NCBI GenBank assembly: GCA_963969495.1
Contig: OZ018335.1
Location: 83,124,354-83,188,353 of the forward strand
Length of the DNA stretch: 64,000 nt
Direction: 5' to 3'
From: Ceratothoa steindachneri
Lineage: Eukaryota > Arthropoda > Malacostraca > Isopoda > Cymothoidae
Shown here: in pieces, positions 22,233 to 33,990 of the stretch
Layout: each line of letters opens with the position of its first letter
Numbering within the stretch: the first letter of the stretch is position 1
Program-made: the position numbers and the translations under genes
The notes under the pieces: generated by a model
The model's database searches: none
What the model was told of the DNA's origin: nothing
Seen by the model: only the letters and a program-made list of their open reading frames with translations

Positions 22233-22325
<93 letters not shown>
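22233..22325. repeat. (TA)n microsatellite
   Basis: About 46 TA units, the longest array in the window, and the left boundary of duplicated segment copy 2. The sequence left of it differs from that left of copy 1. Confidence 0.97.
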
Positions 22326-22328
<3 letters not shown>

Positions 22329-22430
22329 GCAACATTCCCACACCAAAATATAAGGCGGATTGCAAGTATTTTCGAACTTGTTCTGTTCATTCTCAAAGAA
22401 TAACGAATTACTTTACAGAGGTGGTATATA

Positions 22431-22433
<3 letters not shown>

Positions 22434-22484
<51 letters not shown>
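22434..22484. repeat. (TA)n microsatellite
   Basis: About 25 TA units, the counterpart of 9006-9066 and separated from the preceding array by the same 110 bp spacer. Confidence 0.96.
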
Positions 22485-22487
<3 letters not shown>

Positions 22488-23001
22488 TAACCCACAGGAA
22501 AATGAAAAGATGGATCCAAGCACTTTCAAATTATATTTTATATTTGTAAGCTCATTTTTAAGGAATAGCATGAAAATGGAGAAGACAACCTTATATAGGG
22601 TACAAAGATAGGAAGAGAAGCCCACCATATAGTACAAACCAATGGAAAAACACAAAAACAAAACAGAAAAATACCAATAAAAAGAACAATAGGCAACTAA
22701 TAACATACATATGCATCCCTAAAACGATATACACACAACACCGTGTATATGAAGGAAATGGTTGGTGAAAAAACAAAAATAAATTCGAAGGATTATCATT
22801 AGAGCGAAAACATTTAGAGCTAAGAGGTAATCAAGAAGTCACAACAGAGACACGTGGTGGGGGAGGCAATGCGAATGACATTACACCAATAAAGAGAGAC
22901 TACCGGCTTTATTATGAAGTTATTTAATTTATTACAGGTTTTTTTAAAACAGAGTCGATTTTAAATAAACCAGGGAAAATGTTATATTGGGTAGGATGCC
23001 A

Positions 23002-23201
23002 ATTAAGGAACAAATGAGAATATTTCATTTTGTGAAATCAGCGGAATGATAAAGGAATTATGCAGAATTCCAGCCAATGGGGGGGTTATTTTCAGATAAA
23101 TGTAAAAATAAAGCGCTGTTTATTTTACCTCTTCTAATATTATAGTTATGTTGGTAAATTCTAATAGATAAAGATTTACCAGTTTGGCAGAAGTAAGGCA
23201 A
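23002..23201 (-). pseudogene. Penelope-like GIY-YIG endonuclease fragment (copy 2)
   Basis: Counterpart of 9588-9785. It carries the same FCQTGKSL...RIYQHNYN block on the minus strand, but with a one-base insertion near 23065 that shifts the frame after LHLSENNPPIG. It lies head to head with the RT fragment at 23228. Confidence 0.7.
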
Positions 23202-23227
23202 ATTACAAATAGAACATTCCTATTGTA

Positions 23228-23549
23228 TGGTACCGTTACATTGATGATATTATATGCCTTTGGCATTCCTCAAAAGATATTAGCACTTTTCTATCTAATC
23301 TTAATTCTCTAGTCCCTTCTATTAAATTTACTCGTAAAATTGAGGAAAATGAGACTCTTCTTTTTCTTGACCTTTTAATACATACGACGCCGTCAGGTTT
23401 TAAATTCTCTGTTTATCGCAAACCGTCTAACTCCAGTTCATATATTCACTTTTATTCTTATCATAGTTTAAAATTAAACGGTCTGTATTCACTTGTATGT
23501 TTCTACGTGAATTACGCCTTCTTAGTCCGTGTCGTAGGTTAGCCTAGAT
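23228..23549 (+). pseudogene. Penelope-like reverse transcriptase fragment (copy 2)
   Basis: Counterpart of 9812-10132, starting at WYRYIDDIICLW with the YIDD motif and running through the FLDLLIHTT and YRKPSNSSSYIHFY blocks. A one-base deletion after SYHS shifts the rest, so this copy is more damaged than copy 1. RT motif A and everything upstream are absent, as in copy 1. Confidence 0.82.
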
Positions 23550-25364
23550 TATATATATATATATATTTATTTGTTTTATTAATTTTTAATAAACCAAATA
23601 TACTTGGACTTGAGGCGTAGGCGTTCTCTAAGAGTGCTAAACTTTATTTTATTCTAGTGAATGAATAAAAGGGATTTCTTTCTTGATTTTATCAATTATT
23701 GCCACTTTAACTCGTTTGGGGATAATTAGAACAGTGCTTTTACTAAAAAAAAAAGATTTTAATAAACATAAATCATCTCACTAAATAACATAAAAAAATA
23801 CAGATCTAATACACTTAAAAAAAAGAAAATAAGATTGCTGGGCGAGCTTTTGGAGCTTGATTTGAGATAGAATTTTACGGGGGGAACAATTTTAAGTTAC
23901 TATCTTTGTCCTTGGCCAGACAACCAATAAACTAATTATTATGAACGGGAAAATAAATAACAGGATTATTCTTTACTTACATAAGGTAATGGAGATTAAA
24001 TACCCGCGACCAGTTAGACTATCTTTAGAGATTTTGTTCCGGAGAGGCCTAGCTCGAGTAGTTGGTTGTTTGATCATTAGATGGCGTTCATCGACCTGCC
24101 TATCGATTTAACGGGTGACATCACGAGGGATCTGGTTTGGGTGGATACTCAAGCGAAAGCTTAGTCCTCCTAATTTTAGGCGGTAGGAACGGGGAACGAC
24201 CTTGGGAAAAGAAAACTTTTCTTTTCAGTACGTAAGCAGATGCCATTTTACACCAGAGGAGAGTAATATCCACACTGCCAGGATTGCCTCTTATGACCTT
24301 TAGTCAGGAGTTCGATAACTCTTTTTCCAACATAGTTTAATCTATCCTATCATCAGCATAAATTAAAGAAGAGGACGAAGTAAAAATCCAAGAAAAAATA
24401 TGATAAAAATATTTGGACTATAACAAATTAATCATCGGACGTAATCAAAACTAATGCTATGGGCACATTAATATATTTCTATATCATTTATAAAGAGAAG
24501 TGTTGAAGTATCATATTTTAGCTTCCTTTTCTACTAATTTTGTCTCTAGTTCAAGTTTAAATTCCACTGCCAAAATTTGTTCTCGTTTAAATAATTATGG
24601 TAGACATAATTTTCTAATTTTTCCTAACTTTTTATCGTTCCTCGAACTCTTTAAAATGATTAAGACTTTCGAGAAGGGTTTCTAAAGTGGCTGTCTTCCA
24701 TCATTAGTCCAGAAATAATGAGAACAAAGGATAAAGAGTTTGCAGTTAATGGAGACTCTAAATACAACAATTACAAGGTTTAAAGGAAGCTCTCCAACAG
24801 AGGCGTCCTTCAGGAGTCAACTGAAAGGCGATCCTCTTTCTAGAATAAAATACGCCTACACACGTTCCTTGTTTGAGCAAAGATTATTTATGCGTTAGGT
24901 AGAGAAATTCTTTTTCATCCTCCATATTAACTGCACTTTACAGCGTCTGATTCCCATTTAGTTAAGACATTAAAGTATCGGCTAAATTAGAAAGTTTTCT
25001 CTGATATGAAGGAGGCGGAAAAAATATCCAATCATACTCTTCTTCCGAACTGAATGGATTCTTCAAGAACATTAGCCAATGCTTAGTTAAACAAAGAGCT
25101 AGATTTCCAAAGGCTGATAGAAACAACTCTTCAGAACAAAACATATAAGAAACTCGTAAAAATGATGCATGCATCTGATTACCCACCTCATCAAACTGTC
25201 GCTTCCTCACTGAGAAAGGGCATAATTACATTCATACATCTCGATCGAGCAATTCTCATTCCAATATTAATTATGGCTTTCACATCTATAGATCAGCAAA
25301 CAACTTAACTTCAAAGACAATCCAGTCAGACAATTTTCAATTGGGATATTCAAATTAAGAGCAG

Positions 25365-25966
25365 TAATCTCGCTTTGTGTCCAACCAGGATACTCGCCTC
25401 TATCATTGCGCAGAAAATATGTCTAGTTAGCAGCACAGTCATATCAGTCATACTATCCTTTTACCCAACGATTAAAATCAAGAATATACTAAATCATGCG
25501 GTTACCAGAACGAGTTTAACCCCTAATTTCCTTCGGATACTGTATACCCAATTTTATGTAATCGATGTTTCACCACTCACTGACAGATCAATAATTACCC
25601 AAAATTTACAGTCACATTTATTTCGAAACCACTAGCTTACCCATAAAACCGATCAAAATATCTTTATTGATGTTTTAAAGAACATCGATGGCAAATAAAC
25701 CTGCCTTTCTCCCATTTTAAACATGTTCATTGAAATTACAATCCTCTGCATTCTTGTTCACAGGCAATGTGAGTATTAAAGGCAATGAGGATGTCAACTC
25801 AGCTTCCAAAGCCTTAACAAAATCCCCTTGCGGGCAAACCCAGAGGATAATTGAAAACTGCGTTAATACAAGTCGCTACCACTATCTTCGCCAAATAAAA
25901 ACCGTATTGTATGTTGTAATACTGCCCTCAAGAAAACAACGTAAAAAAGTGGTGCCTCTTTGCTAG
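25365..25966 (+). pseudogene. LINE post-RT and RNase H remnant (copy 2)
   Basis: Counterpart of 12000-12680. The LRRK block is deleted, but the RNase H signature piece is in one continuous frame here (25730-25966): FLFTGNVSIKGNEDVNSASK, followed by ALTKSPCGQ. This matches PSHxGIxGNExADxxAKxAL with the conserved Asp position replaced by Asn-adjacent DVN. It is a remnant only. Confidence 0.5.
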
Positions 25967-26632
25967 TGAATAGACCAAACTAGAATTACGCATAAATATC
26001 GTTTCTCAAATTCACCTTTATCTCAATACACAGCTGTGACGCACAGATCAACGCCTATCATATCCTCATGAACTAGAAAAAATACCATAAAGACGAGTTT
26101 ATCCTAGGTTTCGAATGTTCACTACACTATTTGAGAGAAAACAGCTTTTTCACTCCTAAATTAGCTATATTAAATTTAGCAAATGAAGCTATGAAACGAT
26201 ATTAAACTCTTTTTAACAATAAATGGCCAATAAGATTGACTTCATTAGTAAAAAAAGTGTTAGATGGACTAAATAGAGAAAGGATCACAGAACACCTATA
26301 TTTGTTCGATCAAATCAAGGCTCCCTAGTAAATGTCCCATAAGAATCGTCCATGATTAGCTCAATTTGAGAAATATGCACGAATGAACTTTAGAGAACGA
26401 GCGTTGAGGGAAGTGGGCGTCCTTAATTAGCCCTTCTAAAAGGCATTTGAAAATTTGCCCCACTGGAGGATTTTTGGACTAAATGGCGAATGCTTTGTAT
26501 TAGAGAAAAAGTTGAGGACTGGTTTATTTTCCTATATTCCCGGGAGTCGGGGACATGCCGATTCTTTGAAGTTCCGCGTTATCCCGCCTGTTATTTGTCA
26601 TCTATCTCAACGATAGAGATGATTAAGAGAAG

Positions 26633-26923
26633 AATCGTAGAATCAAGCTTGATATCGTCAGTTCTCAATATAAATCTATCTGAGGGTCAATTTTCTTTTA
26701 ATCCTGTAATAAGATCGCAGATAAATAAAATAGTAAAATTTCAGCCCTTCAATATGTTTAGGCCTAGCCCTCCCCCCCAAAGTAGGGGATTGATGGGAAA
26801 AAGAGGGGATCTTGTGTTATGCTTTTCTCTTATATATTTTCTGCCCAGTGTTAGTTGAAAAAGGGTGTGAGATACACCGAAATTTTTCTGAATTAAATTG
26901 TCTTCGGAGAATGTGGTATAATT

Positions 26924-26983
<60 letters not shown>

Positions 26984-27429
26984 TCCGCTAAACTCTGCCA
27001 ACTAGACATTGATTCGTGGAAATGACTTAAATCAAAGAAGAGCACCACCTTCATTTTGACATCGGTGCCAGGAAGGACATTACATGTATTTCTTTGCCCA
27101 AGGTCTTAAACGCAGAGTGGTGCCAACTGTACATACAGTAATACAGTACCGTCCAAAACTAGAGAATAAGATTCCCAAATCTACATTTTCATGTATATAT
27201 TTACTAAATTAATATACGAGTACTCTAAATTGAAAAATGTTTCATTGAAGTTTGAATGAGATATTTTTCAATTTTATTTTATAGACAGCAGCTAAAAAGG
27301 GTTATGAGGAGAAAAATGTGCATTTTGTGAAAGGTTGCATCCAAACTAAGAATGATAAATATAGATTCAGCAATAATCATAAAACAACATAATTATCTTA
27401 TAGAAAATTAAGCAAAGGATTAATACGAA
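26633..27429. other. Spacer with one (TA)n array
   Basis: No gene recognised. A (TA)n array lies at 26929-26979. Confidence 0.45.
26929..26979. repeat. (TA)n microsatellite
   Basis: About 25 TA units. Confidence 0.96.
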
Positions 27430-28330
27430 ATATGTAAGTCATTGTAATAGAGAACATATCTTCGGCCGTTTTGTTTGGCCATGATTTTTCCTATTCTTCC
27501 AACCTTTGCTCAAGATCTTCACTATTCGTAGGTTTGGGAGACATAAAATTCTCACCGATTATTTTCCAGTTTTGGATCGGATTTAAATCAGGGCTGTGCG
27601 AAGGCCAGTTTATCACGTTCGGACACATTTAAAGCATTAAAAAACTGTTTCGCTGGCTTTTCTGTGGGTTTGCCGTAAAAAGACCCAAGTACTCTCAATG
27701 TTCGGAGAGATGGGATCATATGTTCGTCAAGCAAATTCTTTTATATAGAAACGTTCACTTTTCCATGTAAACGGACCCGCGTGTAGACTATAGAAATTGA
27801 AAATATATCACACACACCATAACGCTTCCGTTTACAAATTGAACTTTCATTTTCGCCAATACAAGATTCAAGCTTTCCATTCTATGTCGCTTATATACGG
27901 CTTTAAATCCGATGCGAACTAATTTCATCTGCTATCTTTTCTAAAATACACCCTTTTTCACTTCTCAACACCCCAGAGGATATTTGCAGTTGCAAACGCG
28001 AACCTAGGCACTTTATTCTTTACCCTTATGATTGGTTTCTAACGGTGGTGCGTGTTGTGATTCATACCTCTCTCAGGCGAAGTGAAAAAGTTCGGCGACT
28101 TCATTCACTTTCAAGTTCTCGGCAACTTGTCTTGAAATACCGGCTGCTACCTAAAATCGACCCTTCATCGATATCCGTTTAATCGTGCGATCTTTCCTGT
28201 GTAGTTGGGTTATTTTGGAAGGAGACTACACATATTAATTATTATTTTCGTCATCTAACCAAGCTTCTGCTAAGCCAAAAATTAAATGATTCTCAGATGA
28301 GACGAGGTCACAGATAGAGTTCGCTTTCCC
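27430..28330 (-). pseudogene. Tc1-like transposase relic
   Basis: Minus strand. The clearest block is NVINWPSHSPDLNPIQN at about 27615-27565, the WPxxSPDLNPIEN motif, with Gln where the catalytic Glu should be. It is followed by KIIGENFMSPKP and a C-terminal piece. Upstream (about 27830) VNGSVMVCVIYF matches the VKHGGGSVMVWG block, and at about 28130 VAAGISRQVAENLKVNEVAE gives a helix-turn-helix-like start. Frameshifts and stops are numerous. No inverted repeats were located. This is a different, older copy from the element at 20334-21743. Confidence 0.65.
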
Positions 28331-29999
28331 TATCGTCAAACTGTAACAATTTGAAAAACCAACAAAGAGAGGGTGAGAACATTGGCGGGGCGACGAGAGT
28401 TCGTAATAGGTAGATGATTAGTGTTTTGACGTGTGAATTAGCATTTGAAAAAACGGAAGCAAGGATAGGAGAAGATATTTAAAAGAATGCTTAGAAATAT
28501 ATACACCAATTTGGCATCTACTCTCAAAAAGACAACTAGCAATAAAAATCCCCCTGCCCCTCTGGTGGTGTCCTTTCCATCATGTTTGAAAATATGCTTT
28601 GCACTTTAAACACAAAACACGAGTAACCACCAAAAGAGCAAGTCAAATAGTTCAGACTTGTACTTAGCAGCAATCCTCCATACGTTTAAGAATTCGTTAT
28701 TTATCATCTACATTTTAAACCTCCTCGTCTCACTTTTCAACTTTGACTTTCCAACCCTTATTAAGTATTTTTTATTATTATTTTTTTGTGTTAATTGTAA
28801 ATCAATCAAATTCGTTAAACAAAGAAATACGCATTTCCAGTATAATTATTGTAGTTTAAACATTGTCAAACTTCAAAACTTTTCATGTTTAACTTCTTTT
28901 CAACTAACGAGGAAATCAAAGAACTAAAACTGTTCTCGACAACCTCTGGAAGTGGCAATAATCTTTTTAAAACAAAATTAGTTCATATCTGAAAGTTTCA
29001 TACTTTTGCATTATCAATATTATTCTTAAACTAAAACGTTAGTTACACTCCTCAAACTAGATTCAGCGAACTAACAATAACCACAATAATCGTTCAAATG
29101 TAAGTTGCTGCTATCAATGCCTCTCAAAGTGCTCATAATTTATTTTTTATAAATTTGCAAAAACATTATTGTGCTACGCTTTATTATGGTTGAACTAACA
29201 CAACCCAGAGCAGTTCTTTAATTTGTTGGCTTTCTTTTTAACTAACAGTTCAAGAATATATGTACTTGGATTCGTGTGTGTTCCTTTCTTATGTCTAATG
29301 GATTCAGTATTTGTTAATGCCGTGCTGAAAGCGTTCTGAAATGTACTTTTTATGGTCCCTTCTCCCCTCATATAATTTGCTGTTATATATTCCGAAACAA
29401 AGAGAAATGTGAAGCGATAAAAAGAGGAAAATGTAAAAGGTGTCTTATAATAACAATGGCTTCTTTGCTATAACAATAGAAATCGCTCATGGAATTTTTA
29501 AGTTCTTTAACGACGAATCCTCATCTAAAAGGATAATCTTACGAAAGATATCTGAGAAACCCTTCAAGCGAAATGAGATATTTACTTGCAATAAGGCTTT
29601 TAATACTCGGATTTCATATCATTATATATTATTTGCGTTTTAAAGAATTGATTGCAATATACAGATAACATAAATACATAAAATTTACTATGAATTTCAT
29701 GGTGACGATGTCCATCCCTTTTGCATGGTGTAAAAATCCATTCGTGTAGCGAAATAAATGCAACTTCATATGCGAGGGGCTAACATGATGTGCATAAAGT
29801 TTGGACCTTCCTATTAGTTGATGCTTAATTGATTGTAAACAGATTTCACAATTCTTTGAAATAGGCTTAAGGTCACAATGACCTTTTATGAATTATTATA
29901 CAACCGGTAGAGAGTTCCACGCCTCCAAACAGAACCAGGTTTCTTTTGCTTGGCATGGAGTAGAAATAAAGATTAAAATATCATGCGGATAAAGAGGCC
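28331..29999. other. Non-coding stretch, nothing recognised
   Basis: AT-rich. The short frames here (28658-28927 and 29440-29643) resemble nothing I know and have the composition of random AT-rich frames. Confidence 0.45.
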
Positions 30000-30891
30000 T
30001 AAGGAGGTATTTCACAAACCTTCGACCGGCTTCTTTCAGTAAACTTAAGGGGCGATAACGAAGCGAGATTGGTCAAACCGGAGCCCGTAACGCAAATCAG
30101 CGAGAGGGTGTTAATCCCTTACCCGCCTCGCCTTGAATCGGAGTGAGAATCAATTCCAACGGCAAACAACATCGCTTCCGGCGAAGTCCTATATATTTTC
30201 CAGCGCGAAAACGAGCAAATTAGTATTCAATCAAGCACCAGGCACTGCTCATGCAATATCCAAGCAGTAATCAAGAGGATTTCTTTGGAACCATCCAAAG
30301 GACACAACGTGACACTTCACATGCGACTCTCTGGTACCCTACGGACTCGCAGACAAGAAACTAGTTCTTCAGAACAAAGGCCGTGAATGACGTAAGAAAT
30401 AATTCTGGAATAACGCGCCTCGCCCCGTGCCTTGCAAGGATACTCTCTCAAACAACCACTCGAGTCCCCCTACCCCTCTTGGAAAATCGTGAGCCTATTA
30501 CATTTTTCTCTGTCAACAGCGAAGAGACGGGACGCTTTCCGACTAAGAAGCCTTACCTCATCATCTCCTCCCGTTTTCTTTCGGGTAAATATTGTGTTAC
30601 TCATAGCTGGTACCAAGACAATTCATTGTAAATTAATTTTCCATTTGCTGTACGATGAGTTTCCCATAATGTATAAATTGTTGTTGAATTCTGTTATTTG
30701 TTTGTATAATAGTGACGACTATTTTTGTTTCTCTTGTTCAAATCCAAAAAACACATAAAAAGCCATTGATTAATATTCTAAGTCGGCCAACGGTAGAAGA
30801 CGCACTCGAATATTTTCCGTAATAAAAAAGGGCTTTCCTCGCTTCTAGAAGGTGCAGGCAAAGGTCAGTGGAGCCTACCAGACCAACGACA
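30000..30891 (+). repeat. 5' LTR of Gypsy element A (left limit uncertain)
   Basis: The right end is inferred from its resemblance to the end of element C's LTR: a CGGCC...GACGCACTC.AA block at about 30783-30810, and an ACGACA terminus at 30886-30891, followed after 28 nt by a TGGTGTCAGG primer-binding-like site. The GC content rises at about 30020, which may be the left part of the LTR, but no TG start could be fixed because there is no second LTR to compare. Confidence 0.5.
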
Positions 30892-30919
30892 TAATGATAA
30901 TATATATATATAAGTGAAC

Positions 30920-30937
30920 TGGTGTCAGGTTTTTAAG
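30920..30937 (+). other. Candidate primer-binding site of element A
   Basis: TGGTGTCAGG lies 28 nt after the inferred LTR end. Reverse-complemented it ends CCTGACACCA, which fits the CCA-ended acceptor arm of some eukaryotic tRNA-Leu. Elements B, C and D have TGGTATCA(G/A)GTGTGT at the equivalent place. Confidence 0.45.
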
Positions 30938-31424
30938 GGTCGTTAAACGTTTTTACTTAAAGGCTTTTAGGATTGTGCTTCGGGATATAAGGGCAACAAT
31001 AATCTTTGGCTAAACTATTTGAAAATTTAGATACACGATCTCGATGAATATTTGAAGTTAATTACTTTGTGATTATTGTGACTGTATATCACTATTTTTT
31101 CCAAGTGGAATATCATATCTGTTCTTTAGGCCCCGTTTCCTCTACCATTTGGAAGATTCGGAGAAATTGTATTTGCTTAGTTTTGTTTGGCCTACCTAGG
31201 GGTAGGCTTCAAAGCTTGTTTGCCTCAATCACAGAATTCGCATCATGCAAATTAAGCGAGTTTTTTCCGTGTAATTTTGTGTGTGTTTACTACTGTATCA
31301 CATAAAACCGATTGGAACTTCAGTTGGTGCCCATAAGTGCGTTAAGTGAAACACGGTTAATTTAGGTGCGACAAACCCGCTGCATCCTCTTGTTATTTGT
31401 GCGTTACTTTTTTTTCGTTTGAAA

Positions 31425-32200
31425 TTTTTAAGGCACAAGGAGAATCTCTGGTTCTAATTCGGAAGGACCTAATGTCTCATATCCAGCAAAAAGAGAGAGC
31501 AGCAAGAGAGGAAAGAAGAGAAAGCGAAATAGAAGAGGAGGAAAGAAAAGTAAGAAGAAAAGGAAAGGAACTAGAAGAACGGGAAGAAAGAGAGAGAATT
31601 CGTTTACATGATCTAGAGATGACAAGGACCAGAAACGCAACCCTATCCGTGACTTTGGGGAACGTAATCCAGCAACCAGCATTTTTCAAACTGCAGGTCT
31701 TCAAAGAAGGGGAGACTTCGAAGTAAATCATTGGTACATAGAATCAGACGGTGTAGGTAAGATTTTGCCCTTACTGAACACACACGAGAGGGATATTTTC
31801 ATTTCTCTACCTTTATAGCAAACAAATGATTATTCCTCTTTGAATGCCGAGCTACTTGCCGCCCATAATATGCCCTCAGATTTTTTCGTGTGAAGTTTAG
31901 GCAGTGCAGAATTCAGCCGAATCAAATCTTCTAACAGTTCGAGTACACATTACAACAGCTTAATTTATAGCTTGACGAATTAAAAGTGCCCCATGACTAC
32001 GATCCTATGGGCGATGTTATTCTTAAGGACCAACTTTTGGCATTACTTCCATCAGAAATCAGATCGTTCGTCTAGGACAAAAGATGCATTAGTTTCAAGA
32101 ATTGTATAAAAGAGGCTGACGTCTATCCAGCAAGCCACAATTGCTACCCTAAAGAAGGGAAGAAAGTGTAGTCATCTTCTCCCAAATCGAAGGTAAATAA
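31425..32200 (+). pseudogene. Gypsy gag relic (element A)
   Basis: The N-terminal piece has FEIFKAQGESLVLIRKDLM, matching the gag start of B and C (FEIFKAQGxSxGLSGKEL), then a highly charged coiled-coil stretch rich in Glu and Arg (about 31480-31610), then LHDLEMTRTRN. After a frame change, pieces such as VGKILPLLNTHERDIFISLP and SLNAELLAAHNMPSD match the capsid block (LLxLLxxxxRDIFxxLPxxxxxDYSxLKAELL) of B and D. Gag forms the particle that packages the RNA. Stops and a frameshift at about 31720 break it. Confidence 0.75.
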
Positions 32201-32518
32201 GCAAAAATTCGTCCGTCACAACAAGGAAAATTTTGTCAACTTGACAGACCATTCCAAGCAGAAGCCTGTTCGAACACCTGTCAAATGAAAAGTCCAGCCT
32301 TTTTCCTCTAATTCCCCTTCGTCAGAGTTCCCCAGGAGGATTATTATGTTTTATTCCTGCGGAATCGAAGGTCATGTGAAAACAAATGGCTTTGAAAACT
32401 CTCAATTGAGGATTAATTATTCCTACCAGGTGCACCAGGTGACTGACACCGCTTCTCAGACCTCATTTCAACCGGAAACCCCTCTCTCTTCAACGAACCA
32501 CGTTCCGCCGGCTACCAG

Positions 32519-32830
32519 ATGAAATTTTTGTTCAACAAAAGCAGCCCTGGGGGCCTTCATTACGAGATTGGTACGGTAAACGGCTGCCCGATCTCCACCC
32601 TAGTCCAAGATACGGGTTACACGTGTATCATGGTCTCGGAGAAGCTACTTCCACCTGTACCTCCGGATGACAATCGATTCGCCATCGTGCATGTTTACCT
32701 GGGACGCGCTAATCGGTTACCCATCGTTAACTGCCCTATTAACTGAGCCTACTTCACTGGCTGTGCGGAAGTAGTGCCAGCCCCATCAAGTTCTGTGCCA
32801 CTCTGATTAGGCAGAGCCCCAAAGTTTTTT
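32519..32830 (+). pseudogene. Retroviral-type aspartic protease relic (element A)
   Basis: The open piece 32519-32746 reads FNKSSPGGLHYEIGTVNGCP, then STLVQDTGYTCIMVSEKLLP, then VHVYLGRANRLPIVNCPIN. The DTG triad with flanking hydrophobics is the catalytic site (DTGCT in B and C; Cys is Tyr here). A frame-matched continuation after a TGA includes AYFTG, parallel to the WAEVI.API block of C. It processes the gag-pol polyprotein in intact elements. Confidence 0.8.
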
Positions 32831-32934
32831 CACCCACGGTAGCTCAACCCGTGACGGCCCGCTCACAAGTGAAGGAGACTTTCGAAGCAACCGCACTCTA
32901 GGGAATCCCTGGTGCTTCAGAATATAGCAATATC

Positions 32935-32964
32935 ATTTAAACAGCCTCAGACCGTTCTATCACA
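32935..32964 (-). repeat. Truncated 3' LTR of element B
   Basis: On the minus strand it begins TGTGATAGAACGGTCTGAGG, as does the intact LTR at 38518. The match ends after about 30 bp, where element A sequence begins. Confidence 0.8.
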
Positions 32965-33383
32965 CCCCTGTATTCCGGGGGAAGTTGTCACTTCGGAAAA
33001 AAAGAGAGAAGGGACAACCATACAGCTCCGTTATTGAGAACTCGCTTTCTTGCACCGACCGGCCCCTTGTGCACCTAGCTATTATTACCTCAATACATAT
33101 GATTATGTTGATCATTTCATTATAGGGAAAACTAACCTTTAATACAAACTTAACAATAAAAGAGACAAGGAACAATGAAATAATATAAAATTAGTACATA
33201 TGGGACAAAAGAATTTATAGTTAATTTAATGGGTACAAATATATACACATACGCGAAAAAAATAGACATTGAGCCACAAAATTAAGACATATACATTAAC
33301 TAATTATATTACAGAAGAATGTAATCTAAGTGGTACAAGACGATATATACATACATGGAGATCCTATTCCTACGAATTACAAA

Positions 33384-33990
33384 TTAATCTACGTTATTTG
33401 GTAACGCATTCCTACTGAGTGCGTCAGCGACCTGATTATCGGAACCTTTTATGTAATTTATCTTAAATTGGTACTCTTGCAAGAGTAGACTCCAGCGCAT
33501 AATTCGGCGGGTGGAGTGTTGTACATTCCGAGTATAGGTCAAAGGGCGGTGGTCAGTTCCTATCTGAAATTCTTTTCCTATCAAATACATTTTAAACTTG
33601 TCAATAACCCAAATAATAGCTAGAGCTTCCTTCTCTACAGGGTGTCCACAAAGTCTGGGTACACAGGAATTTTAATATTTTCTTCATTTATGTTATTTAT
33701 GTTAAAATAACATAAATAAATAAAATATTAAAATTCCTGTGTACCCAGACTTTGTGGACACCCTTTATAGTACCATATCTCTTTTCGCGGGGTAATAATT
33801 GGCAACTGGCATATGCAACTGGATGACTCGTCCCGTAATCCTCATATTGAAGGAGTACACCTCCAATGCCCTCGTTGCTCACGTCGGTCTTAATCCCAAA
33901 GAATTTTTCTGGGTTGGGCAACTTCAAAATGGGGGCAGAAGTGAGCTTACTCTTGAGCTGGTTAGAATGAGAAACAGCGTAATCATTTCA
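33384..33990 (-). pseudogene. RNase H domain of element B, interrupted by a MITE
   Basis: Piece 33927-33768 has LPNPEKFFGIKTDVSNEGIG, then PVAYASCQLLPREKRYGT, the start of the retroelement RNase H (TDASxxGIGAVLxQ...SRxLxxxExxY). The open frame is broken by the inserted 130 bp MITE at 33638-33767. Beyond it, after about 20 codons, piece 33590-33384 continues with GKEFQIGTDHRPLTYTRNVQ, IMRWSLLLQEYQF and KGSDNQVADALSRN, the domain end. The tail NALPNNVD-stop is followed by no integrase. RNase H degrades the RNA template during reverse transcription. Confidence 0.85.
33638..33767. mobile_element. 130 bp palindromic MITE (mariner-type) inside element B
   Basis: Left end CAGGGTGTCCACAAAGTCTG; the right end is its near-exact reverse complement (ending CAGACTTTGTGGACACCCTT). 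The arms extend about 60 bp each, so almost the whole unit is one hairpin, with a short AT-rich centre near 33705-33712. TA at 33636-33637 and at 33768-33769 fits a TA target duplication. Element C has uninterrupted coding sequence at the equivalent site (TATGCCACTAGAGAAAAG), confirming insertion. Confidence 0.92.

Larger units (their letters stand above)
22322..26632 (+). repeat. 4.4 kb duplicated segment, copy 2
   Basis: Direct repeat of 8893-13336. It is slightly shorter: the third (TA)n array is only about 18 bp (23550-23567), and about 73 bp are missing near 25420, where copy 1 encodes the LRRKYVYLKF LINE block. The Penelope RT fragment has lost one base (CATAGTTTAAA versus CATAGTGTTAAA in copy 1), and the endonuclease fragment has gained one base (GCAGAATTCC versus GCAAATTCC). 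The right edge is at the same base as in copy 1, but the flank here is unrelated to the Tc1 fragment found after copy 1. Confidence 0.92.
30892..32930 (+). mobile_element. Ty3/Gypsy element A, internal region, truncated after protease
   Basis: Order from left: leader with primer-site-like TGGTGTCAGG (30920-30929), gag (from about 31425), a decayed zinc knuckle (about 32345), and protease (32519-32800). The pol part beyond protease is missing. The element ends against a 30 bp fragment of element B's LTR at 32935. Its proteins resemble those of B and C but are clearly diverged, so A is a related family, not another copy of the same one. Confidence 0.75.

Noticed and set aside
31428..31731. Minus-strand frames opposite gag of element A
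   Set aside because: Shadow of the Glu/Arg-rich gag coiled coil on the other strand.
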